Below are positions 35,601-45,744 of a DNA stretch of 64,000 nt, piece by piece; positions within the stretch are counted from its first letter, which is position 1; each line of letters begins with the position of its first letter. Source of the DNA: Symsagittifera roscoffensis (Eukaryota > Xenacoelomorpha > Acoela > Convolutidae). The position numbers and the translations under genes were made by a program. The notes under the pieces were generated by a model that saw only the letters and a program-made list of their open reading frames with translations, did not search any database and was not told the origin of the DNA. The DNA lies in contig NC_087063.1 in assembly GCF_963678635.1 (NCBI RefSeq), positions 46,294,101-46,358,100 on the forward strand. Reading direction: 5' to 3'.

Positions 35601-38075
35601 TACTAGACGGTCAGTTGCTTAGCTGCGAGATTAAGAAACTGTGCGTTACTGAAAATGCAGTCCTTTATAGTTTCCGGAAGTTCAAATGCGAAAAGCAATT
35701 ATTAATTGTCAGCAGTTTACTGCAACTCTTAAATCAGGCTTCAATATCAGTTGAAGGCCGTTCTAGGAATAAAAATTTTGATTTGCGCCCAATTTTCATT
35801 TCTGAGAGCAAGTGTGCTCGTAATCGAGAGCTAGAATTTTTTTCCGATAAAACATTTTTTCTTGCAAATGTGTAAAAATTAACCAACTGAGTAGGATGAC
35901 TTCACATGCATGTTTCCGTTTTAAGTTTTCTTTCTACTCAAAATTGGTACACTTTTGGCTTTATACCACGAGCGTAGTATATAAGTACCAAGCACCTTTT
36001 TCCAAGCTAACTCAGAAATAAAAATTAGCTGACAAACATTTTGGAGATGCATAGCTTATGGATTAAGAAGGAACACGGAAAAATTGATATCAACGTACCT
36101 GAAAGATCAGTTTCAGTAGTAGAGAACACGGTATCTAGCTCAAAACCCGTCGCCTATGGAGTTCCACTAGGGTCAGTTTTGGGACGCCGTCTTTTCCTAA
36201 TCTATATAAACGATCTGCCGAAGGTTTGTGTGAACTCAAAAGTAACCATTTATGCCGATGATTATAGCCTAGTTTCTACAAAAAAAATGCAAAAAGACAC
36301 AAAAGCAAACGATTTAGAAATGTTAAAACGTGGCTGATTGAAAACAAATTAACTCCTAACCAAGATAAAAACAATAAATACAGAATTTGGATCAACATCA
36401 ACCCAAATGATCAATCCAATTGTAGAAATGCCTCTATTTGGATGATACACTGAGTTTCAAGTTGATAAATTGAGTTTTTAAAATTCAAAAATTTTTAAAA
36501 AGATCATCTCGAAATGCGTCCACTATATACCACTTGCGGCAAATATTTATTCAAAACCAACTTCTAATCATATTTAAAAAAATTATATTCAGCCAATATA
36601 TCAATAAGCTGTACTGATACATGGAACTGCTGCTTAAACCGAATTAATTCAATTTGTGAAAAACAGACAGTCTCCGAAAACTAAAAGACAAGCTTAAGTT
36701 CTGCTATATCAGGGAGTTGCATATATTTGAACTATTGAAGTTAATGACTAAAATCATGAGGCAGCCGCCATACTTAATAATCAATGAAATAATCACCGAA
36801 CAAGAAATTCTCGACGCATTCTCAAATAACAACGTAATTTCAGCTCCGAAACACAAAAAGTGACGTGCCACAACAAGAAAAACATTTGAAAAAGGTTTGG
36901 ATCATTATTTAATAATTTCTATGCCTTAGACAAAAAGTTATTTGAGGACTTATTGAATTGTCAATATAGTCCCTTTTATTCAGTTCTGCATCTTATACGG
37001 GATCTTTACATTTATGATAGCGATTTTTTAATGAATGTTTTTTGGTAATCGGAAACCAACGATTCTTTGTTGTTTGCTCATGAAGACACCACTCGATAGG
37101 CAGCTAACTGGCCTTTTTGGTGGTCTTTCAAGATAGGAGTTTTTTATTATTGTTTTGTAGTATGTAATTATAAATCGAGTCTCTTCCCTTCTTGAAAACG
37201 AATTTATTATGATTACTGGCCTTGAGCAGTTCGGTAAAACTTGTGCCCGCTTAGTCAGTTGAATGTAAGTCCTTTGAAAAGCGTTAATAATTTTTTAATC
37301 GCGTCTGTGGTGGGAGGTATGCGAATTTTGAAAATTTTGAGGCTAAAAATTTTTTGTGTGACGTTTTGTTTCCGGCTCAACGGGCGTCTATGGTTGTCTA
37401 TCAATTCAGAAATTTTGGTATAATGATTATTTATTGCTAGCTGTTATCTTTCTCGGCATCTCTTGCCTCAAAATATTTTTGCGAACTACAGTTTTTTTTT
37501 ACTCAGTAGCGTTTGTCGTGGCTTCTATCGGACAGCTTGCCATGCTATACTTATGATCTATTGAAAGTGGTGCGAATTCCGCTTCGCCTCTGTGTGATAA
37601 ATTGCAATCCTTATCATTGAATGACAAATATTTTACAGGCAAAGAATACAGACAAGCCGGAGCAGAAGAATTGCAATCTATGGGAGTCGATATGAACTTC
37701 ATAAGTTCGAATTATATCAAGGTATCAGAGGCCAACATGAGTGCCAGTGGCGATCATCTTTCACAGGTATCCAACGACAGCCGCGTTTCTGGGAAGACCC
37801 TGGAAAAGTCGGATTCAGGAGTTGACTCAGACGTAGAGTCCAAATCTGGAGCCCCTAGCATGTCGTTGACTACAAGCATAGCGCAACTGCCCAACCCTTT
37901 GGGTAATTACGTGATGTTTTATAGGCAACCGAGTAATGCGAATGGGCGACCGGCCTCAACTCCATTGATCACCTTTGATGATTCCTCTTTCAGCATCTCT
38001 GCTGGTCAGCTGGTGTCCAGTAGCGGAATTACGATGCCAACCGTGGCGTCAAATTCGAATCTTTCGGACAAATGA
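23559..38075 (+). CDS. ATF2/ATF7/CREB5-like bZIP transcription factor (9 exons)
   Basis: Sequence-specific nuclear transcription factor of the CRE/AP-1-site class, inferred from its bZIP. Exons: 23559-23655, 23785-23879, 24025-24130, 29502-29839, 30013-30258, 30447-30863, 31172-31498, 35369-35609, 37639-38075. They sum to 2304 nt (767 aa plus TGA); all introns are GT..AG and all phases match. Residues 513-530 are the basic region (REKNREAAQRCREKRKKW; the W is typical of the ATF2 group). The zipper has Leu at 541, 548, 555 and 562. Residues 434-439 (KMREQL) recall the KMR segment before the ATF2 bZIP. Residues 82-94 hold a basic KPPPKKQK, a possible NLS. Several Ser/Thr-Pro sites (ETPSP, LETPN, PLTPLK) suit MAP-kinase control. 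No N-terminal C2H2 finger is seen. An in-frame TAA six bases before the ATG supports the start unless an upstream exon is spliced on. Confidence 0.85.
23785..23879 (+). CDS. bZIP gene, coding exon 2
   Basis: Acceptor TTTTCAG, donor GTAATA; enters in phase 1 and leaves in phase 0. Encodes KDIPETPSPNTYLLN, with two Pro-directed phosphorylation-type sites. Confidence 0.75.
24025..24130 (+). CDS. bZIP gene, coding exon 3
   Basis: Acceptor TATTCTAG, donor GTAAAT; phase 0 to 1. Encodes a basic KPPPKKQKIDMSSFES segment, a possible nuclear-localisation signal. Confidence 0.75.
25340..25413 (+). ncRNA. tRNA-like sequence (tRNA relic or SINE head)
   Basis: 74 nt with an A-box match (TGGTCGAGTGG) and a B-box match (GGTTCGAACCC). 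The ends GCAGCCG and CGGTTTC pair with one mismatch, and a GTC/GAC D-stem is possible. The anticodon and T stems do not fold properly. It is best read as a degenerate tRNA or a tRNA-derived SINE head rather than a working tRNA gene. No amino-acid identity is assigned. Confidence 0.5.
25940..27530 (-). pseudogene. Reverse transcriptase relic (unassigned retroelement)
   Basis: Minus-strand translation gives, across stops and frameshifts, RLIALDKNP-stop-LRPIGVG..RRIIWQSI (about 26990-26910), GQKSGIEYAIHLLRK (about 26850), a CKHAFSSLNRNLAIKN segment (26765-26720) in a shifted frame, and DGHRNLGSVIGPDGSH (about 26410-26360). The combination LDK.P..RPIG.G..RR, an AF.SLNR motif and a late RNLG..IG motif matches a widespread animal RT family often found in unannotated ORFs. 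I cannot assign it to a clade. Stops at several points show it is dead. It lies antisense inside bZIP intron 3. Confidence 0.65.
29502..29839 (+). CDS. bZIP gene, coding exon 4
   Basis: Acceptor TTTTTAG, donor GTAAAA; phase 1 to 0. Encodes GPTLLKLETPNTSVI and a Gln-rich stretch, then NPFDMAFKFEN, reminiscent of an NPF motif in ATF2-type proteins. Confidence 0.85.
30013..30258 (+). CDS. bZIP gene, coding exon 5
   Basis: Acceptor GTTTTAG, donor GTAAGT; phase 0 to 0 (82 codons). Contains TAPLTPLKTSEIPDIV, with two Thr-Pro-type sites, and a Gln-rich region. Likely part of the transactivation region. Confidence 0.85.
30447..30863 (+). CDS. bZIP gene, coding exon 6
   Basis: Acceptor GGCTTAG, donor GTAAGT; phase 0 to 0 (139 codons). 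Contains RPLLLLNG, comparable in position and character to a hydrophobic segment upstream of the ATF2 bZIP, and a Ser/Val-rich low-complexity region. Confidence 0.85.
31172..31498 (+). CDS. bZIP gene, coding exon 7 (basic region)
   Basis: Acceptor GCTTCAG, donor GTGAGT; phase 0 to 0 (109 codons). Begins KMREQLERKL and ends with the DNA-binding basic region NREAAQRCREKRKKW and the first zipper leucine. Confidence 0.93.
31499..35368 (+). other. bZIP intron 7 (3.9 kb)
   Basis: Splits the basic region from the zipper. AT-rich, with many T runs and short degenerate repeats. A B-box-like GGTTCGAACC sits at about 33300, and a GCGAAGC-type hairpin at about 34900-34935. No coding sequence is accepted. 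Confidence 0.7.
35369..35609 (+). CDS. bZIP gene, coding exon 8 (leucine zipper)
   Basis: Acceptor AATTTTAG, donor GTCAGT; phase 0 to 1. Begins TENSRLKEQVAVLQHELMDL, continuing the heptad leucines of exon 7, then a Ser-rich segment and APPKPTLPFSDLILD. The frame stays open past the donor, but only the GTCAGT splice joins to exon 9 in frame. Confidence 0.9.
36041..36960 (+). pseudogene. LINE reverse transcriptase fragment in bZIP intron 8
   Basis: Shows the non-LTR RT block GVPLGSVLGRRLFLIYINDL and the catalytic TIYADDYSL (YADD) at about 36155-36270. A frameshift near 36335 leads into WLIENKLTPNQDK, and a C-terminal segment, RELHIFELLKLMTKI, lies at about 36710-36755. The order and motifs suit the 3' end of a CR1/Jockey-type LINE ORF2. 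Upstream RT and endonuclease are absent (5' truncation) and stops interrupt it. Confidence 0.85.
37639..38075 (+). CDS. bZIP gene, coding exon 9 and stop
   Basis: Acceptor TTTTACAG; enters in phase 1. Encodes KEYRQAGAEELQSMGVDMNF, a Ser/Asp-rich stretch (KSDSGVDSDVESKS, casein-kinase-like acidic serines) and a Ser/Thr-rich C terminus ending SNLSDK, TGA at 38073-38075. Confidence 0.85.
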
Positions 38076-38339
38076 CAGATATAATGAATATATTTTTGAA
38101 CACTAGCAGCTAAAATAATATCTTGTGAGAAAGAAGAAGTTGCAGTGGAAGTAGGCCGTCTCATTTTATTATCGAATGTTCGCTCAACTCTATGCTCGCT
38201 CAAAGTCTATCCCAGTAATCCTATTTAGAATCTCATTGCAACGCAAACATGAAACCTTCTCACTCATACTGAAAACTTGAGCTAGAATTTGAAATTTGTG
38301 ATAGTGGATGTTTGGTGATTACGCAATTTTGCCTTCTGA

Positions 38340-38345
38340 AATAAA
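38340..38345 (+). terminator. Probable polyadenylation signal of the bZIP gene
   Basis: AATAAA about 265 nt after the TGA, followed by T-rich sequence. It is the first canonical hexamer noticed after the stop. Confidence 0.55.
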
Positions 38346-38760
38346 ATTTATTTTCCATTTTCCAAATTTATTTTTATTGGTCAGTAACACTAGTCCTGAA
38401 TTCTATTAAATAGAGTTCATGTTTGATTTGAACGCTGCCTCCGAGCAACTTCAGGTGTATTGTTTTGATATCCTGAAAATCCTTTTGTAAAGCGAGTGAT
38501 ATGGTATTCTTTTTAATTTAGTTGTTATCTTTATACAAATCTGAATTTTAATAATGTGTACATTATATTATGCAATCAGAATTCACTTATTTATATGAAT
38601 TATTTTTCCATAAGTTTGTACGAAACCAAATAAATGAAGAGATTCGGTTTTCTCAAATGGTTCAGTTTAATCCGGTTTTCTCAAAAAGGGTTATTTTTAT
38701 AACAACAAAAGGTATGGGACGAAACAAGGATAGACGGTTACTGTGCAAATTGCGCAGAAT

Positions 38761-39334
38761 GCTCCGACCATAGTCTTAACAAGTGAATTTTTTGTCAATT
38801 TAATGTCGTTTTTTTTGTCTGGTTTGATATTAAGATCTGAACCAAAAATATATATAAATTAGGTATATTCGACAGTCATAGTCACTTAGGCTAATTCGAA
38901 AACAGTTTCTGTAGAAAAATGACAAGAAAACGAAAAAACAAATCGTAAAATTTTTTTCTATTTTGCAGAAATATTTTTGAATTTCTAAAGTTTTTGATTG
39001 CCAAAAGGGCGCTTAATTTTTCGAAAACTAACTTAACCTGAGTAAATTGAAGTTTTAACGGCCTAAATTAAGCTTAAAAAGCTATTGTGAGCCTGCAAAC
39101 TTTATTTTGACGAACCTTATTAGCTCGAAATTAGAACAAAAATCAAAAATTTCAAACCGGTTTTTCTTATCACTTAGAAAAAATTTTCAATGTTCGAATC
39201 ACAATTAGAAGAGCTTTAATATAATATATAACTCGGCCCATTTTGATAATTATTGTGGTACGTGATTTTTTGTGGAAAAAAACTAAAACACACCCGAATG
39301 CGAAGTTCCTCCACATTTTGTAAATGGTCAGAAT
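38761..39334 (+). repeat. MITE-like element copy 1
   Basis: Begins GCTCCGACCATAGTCTTAA and ends near AAATGGTCAGAAT, degenerate forms of the GTTCCGACCAT / ATGGTCGGAAC inverted ends seen in other copies. Internally it has the shared CAAACCGGTTTTTCT segment and an ACACCCGAATGCGAAGTTCCT segment. It is preceded by the conserved flank CAAGGATAGACGGTTACTGT. The start of the 5.4-kb tandem unit (39151) falls inside it. Confidence 0.7.
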
Positions 39335-40272
39335 AAAAACTGTCAAGTAATTAAATTTCTTGAATTTGAAAGAGTTTTGAGGTAATTTCAGTTGCGAGAA
39401 CTAGCGACCTGTAATCGGGAACTAGACATTTCCCTTAAACTACATTTCTTACAATTGTGTAAGAATTTGACCTTGCTATATAGTTAAACCTCAATAGCTT
39501 AAAAGCCATTTCTATTTGTTCTAGAGGTAATCAAGTGCGTGCCTTGGGAGCCTTAGTTACCGGATACCAGTCTCGGTTGGACCTTGTTTTTTGTATCTTT
39601 ATATTTTTTTCTGGGAAATAGACGAGTCGGGCTATAGTTTGTTTGCTTGTTTTTTTATCGGCTTACTTTCCCAATCATGGATTTTGCTTGAGTGCTCTAT
39701 GTAGAGTTCCTTTTTTAACATTTGTACAGAAGCAGTTATTTGTGTTACATGATTTTGTGTAGTTTTAATTTTATTAGTTTTCCTACAAGGTTTTTTGCAT
39801 GCAATGATTTTGGCAAATGCTGCTATATCGGCTTAGTTGCCTCAGATTGGTCGTTATTACACTAGCAAAGAAAAGTTTACTAGTATGAACTTTCTTTTTT
39901 CCAACCTAAGTGGCAAATATTGGTACCACTTTTGGGGCACCTTTACAGCTTATTGATAGTATGTGCTGTGACGATTCGAATCGTAATAAGTTAACACAGT
40001 TGACGCATTTTTAATTCATCAAATAAACCGAAAAAAGCTACTTTTTCAAACAACACAAAAATAATAAAAACTCGATTTCAGAAATTTTCTAACTCAATGC
40101 GTCTCGCAAATTTTTAAAATGCATCAGTTATACATAATGTGGCTTTATACTTAGCGATTTATTACATGCAAAATTGTGTCTTTTGTATTTGGTGCTAGTT
40201 TTACTGCATGGAATTGGCAATTTATTAGCATATGTAGCTGCGTTATTGGTGGTTAGTTTTGGGGGATTTTAA

Positions 40273-40345
40273 GCATCTGTGGCTGCGTGGTTAGTGTGTG
40301 AGACTCTAATTTGCTAGGTCGTAGATTCGAGTCCGACACGTAGCC
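40273..40345 (+). ncRNA. tRNA-like sequence, copy 1
   Basis: Has an A-box-like TGGCTGCGTGG and a B-box-like GATTCGAGTCC about 45 nt apart, the spacing of a Pol III tRNA promoter. Stems are incomplete, so it is a tRNA relic or SINE head. Confidence 0.4.
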
Positions 40346-43300
40346 GAGTTTTTGCTAATTCGAGGCTTATTGCTACTTTTTCTGTTGTCACTTGATAGAG
40401 CTGCTTTTTTGTCGTGTTCTCGCAAGTGTTTGCGAAGCGCAGCTTTGCCTCTGTATGAAACTTTTAGTCTCAAATTTAAAAAAAACCTACAATTCTTTCC
40501 AAGACATTTTTCATGGAACATCTACCAAAATTTTGTCTGCCTAGTTACTGCTCCATAATTTTTTTTCAGTGCTCTTTGAACGTCGGGCAGTATGTTTCGC
40601 TACTGTTTCGTTTAAAATGATCATCTTTCGAGGCATACGTTTGTATGTTTAGTTTTTTCAACGTTTTCTTTCCCTTGCGAAAAGCAAGTATTGCAATCAG
40701 GTACTAGACTTTTTTCCCGAAATAACATGTTCACAGGGCTCATCTCTAGTGTACTTTTGGACTCATCTCTAGTGGTAGCTTTTTTCATAATTATTTTAAA
40801 TTCTTGGCGTTCCCAGCCCACTTAGCCCGGAGGTAACGATTTCGCCTGGTACTCCAAAGGTCCTGGGTACGAATCTGACCAGGACCTGTTTTTTTTTTCA
40901 AACGGGAAATATTCCGTTTAAACAAAACTGTCGGCTTATTGTTTGTTCGATTATGTTTCATCAGCTTAGTTGCCACATCGTAGATTTTTTTTGCTATGCG
41001 CAATTTTTTTGTAGCTGCTCTTAGTGAATTGATTTACTTCAGCTGTTTGTAATTTCCTGACTTGTATATACTTTTTTGCCTAATTTTGTGCTTGGCCCAA
41101 ATGATTTTGACTTATATTTTATCGGCTAAGTGACCTAATTTTGAGTGGTTTAGAGTGAAACGTAGTTTGTAGGCTCACCTCTGGATCGCCCAATTTGCTG
41201 AAATCTTGTTAGAAATTATAGTCCAGATTTTTTATGACAGTTTTTTTCGCATTTTTTTTTTCTTTTTTTTTGGCGTAATTGGTTCCGTCTTATGTTATAT
41301 CGTCTTAATGGCCTCATTCTTTGCCTGTCGACTAGCGAAAAAAAAATTGTATGTACCAGTCTGTTTTGAGGGTGAGGGGGACTTAATTTTTTTGGCCTTC
41401 TTTTAATTTCCTTTGTTTTCTTCATAATTGGTTTCGGCCTATATTATATCGGCTTAGTGTCTTCATATTGTTTCATGAGGAGCATTTAAAATTGTTGGTT
41501 GTGTCTTTTGAGTGATTTTTTGAGGGGTACTTGTTAACTATTTATTAGCCAAACGTCCCTTGATTTTTTTGTCTCAAAGGGTTTCTGGCAAGGTTTTTTA
41601 GGCATTGTAACCGCTTGGTAAATTTTCTTCCGATGCTAATTTCGCATTCTATTGCCTTGGCAAGTTTTCTTTTAAAAGTACCCTGATTTATTTGGATAGA
41701 TCTAATTTTTTTGACATTTTCGTTTTTTCCTACTTAGCGGCTTTCTTATTTTGTACCGCAAGTGATGCGAAGCATAGCTTCGCCTGTGTTTAATTTTTCG
41801 AATTTTCTCGAAAACTATCCTCTTCTATCTGAGATTTTGGGTTCTAAAGAAAGTGTTGTGGGAAGCTCCTTTCCATACGCATCTAAGCCCAATTTTTTAC
41901 ACAAATATTTACGGCCCTTGGAAAAGTCAAATTTTTGATTTTTGACCGTCTTAAAGAATTACTTAACTCTAACTTTCCTGCCAAATTTGATAGCATGGTT
42001 TAACCGGAACAACAGGTTGTTAAAAGCCTAGCTTTATATTTGGCAATTTATTTAAAGAAAAAAGTAAAGGCCCTCAAAAATTTCTTAGCATTTTTGAAAC
42101 TTAGACTCTTTTTTGGAATTTTTTTTGACTTTACTCGAAAACTGCCCTGCAAATTCTATGGTTAAGTGTTCAATCGAGAAACGCGGTTTTAGAATCTTCT
42201 CTACTTAAGCGGCCACGTTCTGATTTTTGCAGAAAAAAATATGGACTTCAGAAGAAATTTTAGAACTTTTGACTGTTTATTAGAAAGATTTAAAACCCTT
42301 CAAATCAGAGATGAAAAGTTCAATCGAAAAGCTGGTTGCGAGAATTTTTTTCTGTATAATCGGCGATTTTTTATTTTAACTTGAATTTTACTTGCATTCC
42401 AATATTTTTGTGGGCAAAGTCCATTTAGAAATTACCTATTTCATCCAGCTTCAGTATATCAAATTCAAAGAATATCAAAAACAAACCTTTATCTTTAGCT
42501 GGGGCCCTAATTATCTTCTATCGAGACAAACAAAAATTGAGGTTTAACCATTTTTTTATAATTTTTTTTTCGACTTCGTTTTTTTCGGATTTGTAGCTTC
42601 CTCATTTCTATCCGCCAGCTTGCAATGCTATTTGAGCGATGTGGCGCAAACGCTGCGAAGGGCCGCTTCCTTTCTGTGTATAACGTGGTTAAGCAAACTC
42701 AGAGATTATAAATTTTTAAAAAAGGATCACGTTTTCGATTTTTTCAAGTTCATCAGTTCCTATGATACATATTTTCTGTTTACACGAGCCAGCGTTAATT
42801 TATACAGTCATTTCATTTTTACGTAATTCAACTTTTTGTGTTATAATTCATTGAAATAATTGCCTTTGAAGGACTTTTTTATTCACTTTTCGAGATATCA
42901 ACGCCCCTGCTTGAATACTATGAAGATATTGAACGTGAGATTATTCTGCGTGACGTTTTTAGAGCTTTGAAAATGAGCAATTTGTTGGATTAGTGTTTTT
43001 GTCTTGTCTATGATGCTCCACGCGTCAGCGCGTTTTATTTGAGGTTGTCGACTATATCATTTCACTTCAAAGAGCTCAATTAATCTTTTCCAATTAGGTT
43101 GAGGCAATTTGATAGGCTCCAATAATTTCCCTGGAAGACTTAAATAATGTTTTTCAGTTACTTTTTGAAGCTGTTTTTTAAAGCGGGATTCTGTATTTGC
43201 TTGTTTTTTTTGGGGACAAGCTTTTCAGCTTGTGATTGCTAAGTGCAGCTTCAACTGTTGCAAAACATTTGATCATTGGCACACTTTTCCCAGCTTTTGA

Positions 43301-44074
43301 TATATAGTTTCTAGGCTTGACTGATGAAGCACGTTTTTCAAATTTATTTTTGTCAGCAAAGCTCCAATTGAGCTAAAAAAGACAGGCTTAAATGCAGCAA
43401 AGCCGTTTTAACCCATTATCTCACAGAAATAATGATCATTTTGGTTTCAACTAAAATCGATGCCTATTTATCAGGACGATTTAGAAAGTGTTCGTTTTAT
43501 TGAACTGTTTTATAATTTGTTTGCTGACGATCAAAAGTTTTTGCTCAAGCTGCGGTGATTATGCTTGCGACTAACAATTGTAAAATAATTTGAGCATGTA
43601 ATTTTTTAAGATTCTCAACCGGAGGCGGATCCAGGATTTTCTAGAGGGAAAAGCGGTTTTTCAAAAAATGGTGGTCAACTTTTCAGTTTTTTTTAGCTTG
43701 ACCGTATTAATTTTCCGAGCTCTCCCTAATCACTAGAAAGACCTTGTTTTACCAAATTTTCTGCTCCGGAGGCATAGTTATGGGTTAAAAAAAAGCGTGT
43801 TCAGGCACCTTTTTGCATTTTTTCGGCTCGAGCTACCCCCTCAAAATTAGTATATATTGGCGCCAAAGGGTCAGGCAGCCAAAACTGGATATTTCAAAAT
43901 AGTACAAAAGGGGTACCCTTTGGCTCCTAAAATGCTCGAATACCTGAAAAATGTAATTTGAGTCTGCCAGGAAGATTATTTGAACCAATCACTTTGCCTT
44001 TTGAAAAGATTATTTGAGCGCTTTATAGTTTAAGCGAAATATTTCGGCAAGCTTAAATAAATCGCGCTTACGCG

Positions 44075-44296
44075 TTGAGCATCATAGATGAGAGCATCAT
44101 GCTCAAAGTATATCTGTTGTTGGGGAAATCACAGGTTTGGCCAAATGATGCAATTGATTTTGTTCAAGAAGTGGTGAACAGTAGCAGCTTTAAGGGGAGG
44201 AATGGCCCGGGGTTATCACTTTGTTCAAATCAAAAATGTGACCAACAAAATTGCCACAAAACTGACCTTTTTGCCGACATATTTCAAGCACATTGA
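44075..44296 (+). other. Unrecognised small ORF in 5.4-kb unit copy 1
   Basis: 73 codons, with a non-ATG first codon in the open frame. Contains VWPNDAIDFVQEVVNSSSFKG and a Cys/Gln-rich CSNQKCDQQNCHK. It is kept in copy 2 with three differences. No domain is recognised and it could be a chance frame or transposon debris. Confidence 0.25.
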
Positions 44297-44550
44297 ACTT
44301 AAAGAACTGAAATTATCCGAGTACTGCCTGTCTTAACACAACGCCGCTTGCAAACAGTACGAGCAGGGTTTGTTTACCTTTTATTTTTTTGAGGTACTTT
44401 TTATGGACTTTGCTGAAATGCTCAATTTTTTTGAATTTCAAATAAAAGTAATTCTTAGTTCGTTTGTAGTGCTATTTAATTTTTGTTCAATTATATGTCA
44501 AGTTTTTGAATTTTAGACCGTTTTTTGGAAACTGACCGTTTTTTGGAAAC

Positions 44551-44733
44551 TTCAAACCGGTTTTTCTTATCACTTAGAAAAAATTTTCAATGTTCGAATC
44601 ACAATTAGAAGAGCTTTAATATAATATATAACTCGGCCCATTCTGATAATTATTGTGTTACGTGATTTTTTGTGGAAAAAACTAAACCACACCCGAATGC
44701 GAAGTTCCTCCACATTTTGTAAATGGTCAGAAT
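44551..44733 (+). repeat. MITE-like partial copy at the duplication junction
   Basis: Contains only the 3' half of the MITE-like element (CAAACCGGTTTTTC to AAATGGTCAGAATAAA), because the tandem unit begins inside the element. Confidence 0.75.
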
Positions 44734-45668
44734 AAAAACTGTCAATTAATTAAATTTCTTGAATTTGAAAGAGTTTTGAGGTGATTTCAGTTGCGAGAAC
44801 TAGCGACCTGTAATCGGGAACTAGACATTTCCCTTAAACTACATTTCTTACAATTGTGTAAGAATTTGACCTTGCTATATAGTTAAACCTCAATAGCTTA
44901 AAAGCCATTTCTATTTGTTCTAGAGGTAATCAAGTGCGTGCCTTGGGAGCCTTAGTTACCGGATACCAGTCTCGGTTGGACCTTATTTTTTGTATCTTTA
45001 TATTTTTTCTGGGAAATAGACGAGTCGGGCTATAGTTTGTTTGCTTGTTTTTTATCGGCTTACTTTCCCAATCATGGATTTTGCTTGAGTGCTCTATGTA
45101 GAGTTCCTTTTTTAACATTTGTACAGAAGCAGTTATTTGTGTTACATGATTTTGTGTAGTTTTAATTTTATTAGTTTTCCCACAAGGTTTTTTGCATGCA
45201 ATGATTTTGGCAAATGCTGCTATATCGGCTTAGTTGCCTCAGATTGGTCGTTATTACACTAGCAAAGAAAAGTTTACTAGTATGAACTTTCTTTTTTCCA
45301 ACCTAAGTGGCAAATATTGGTACCACTTTTGGGGCACCTTTACAGCTTATTGATAGTATGTGCTGTGACATTCGAATCGTAATAAGTTAACACAGTTGAC
45401 GCATTTTTAATTCATCAAATAAACCGAAAAAAGCTACTTTTTCAAACAACACAAAAATAATAAAAACTCGATTTCAGAAATTTTCTAACTCAATGCGTCT
45501 CGCAAATTTTTAAAATGCATCAGTTATACATAATGTGGCTTTATACTTAGCGATTTATTACATGCAAAATTGTGTCTTTTGTATTTGGTGCTAGTTTTAC
45601 TGCATGGAATTGGCAATTTATTAGCATATGTAGCTGCGTTATTGGTGGTTAGTTTTGGGGGATTTTAA

Positions 45669-45744
45669 GCATCTGTGGCTGCGTGGTTAGTGTGTGAGAC
45701 TCTAATTTGCTAGGTCGTAGATTCGAGTCCGACACGTAGCCGAG
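45669..45744 (+). ncRNA. tRNA-like sequence, copy 2
   Basis: Duplicate of 40273-40345 with intact A-box-like and B-box-like motifs. Confidence 0.4.

Larger units (their letters stand above)
39151..44550. repeat. 5.4-kb tandem unit, copy 1
   Basis: Near-identical to 44551-49940; every stretch I compared matches with only scattered substitutions and small indels. Examples: a ~33-bp block present here near 42655-42690 is absent from copy 2, and a 21-bp block present in copy 2 near 49780 is absent here. Content: tRNA-like sequence (40273-40345), GCGAAGC-type hairpins, T-rich DNA and small frames. No known gene is recognised. Confidence 0.95.
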
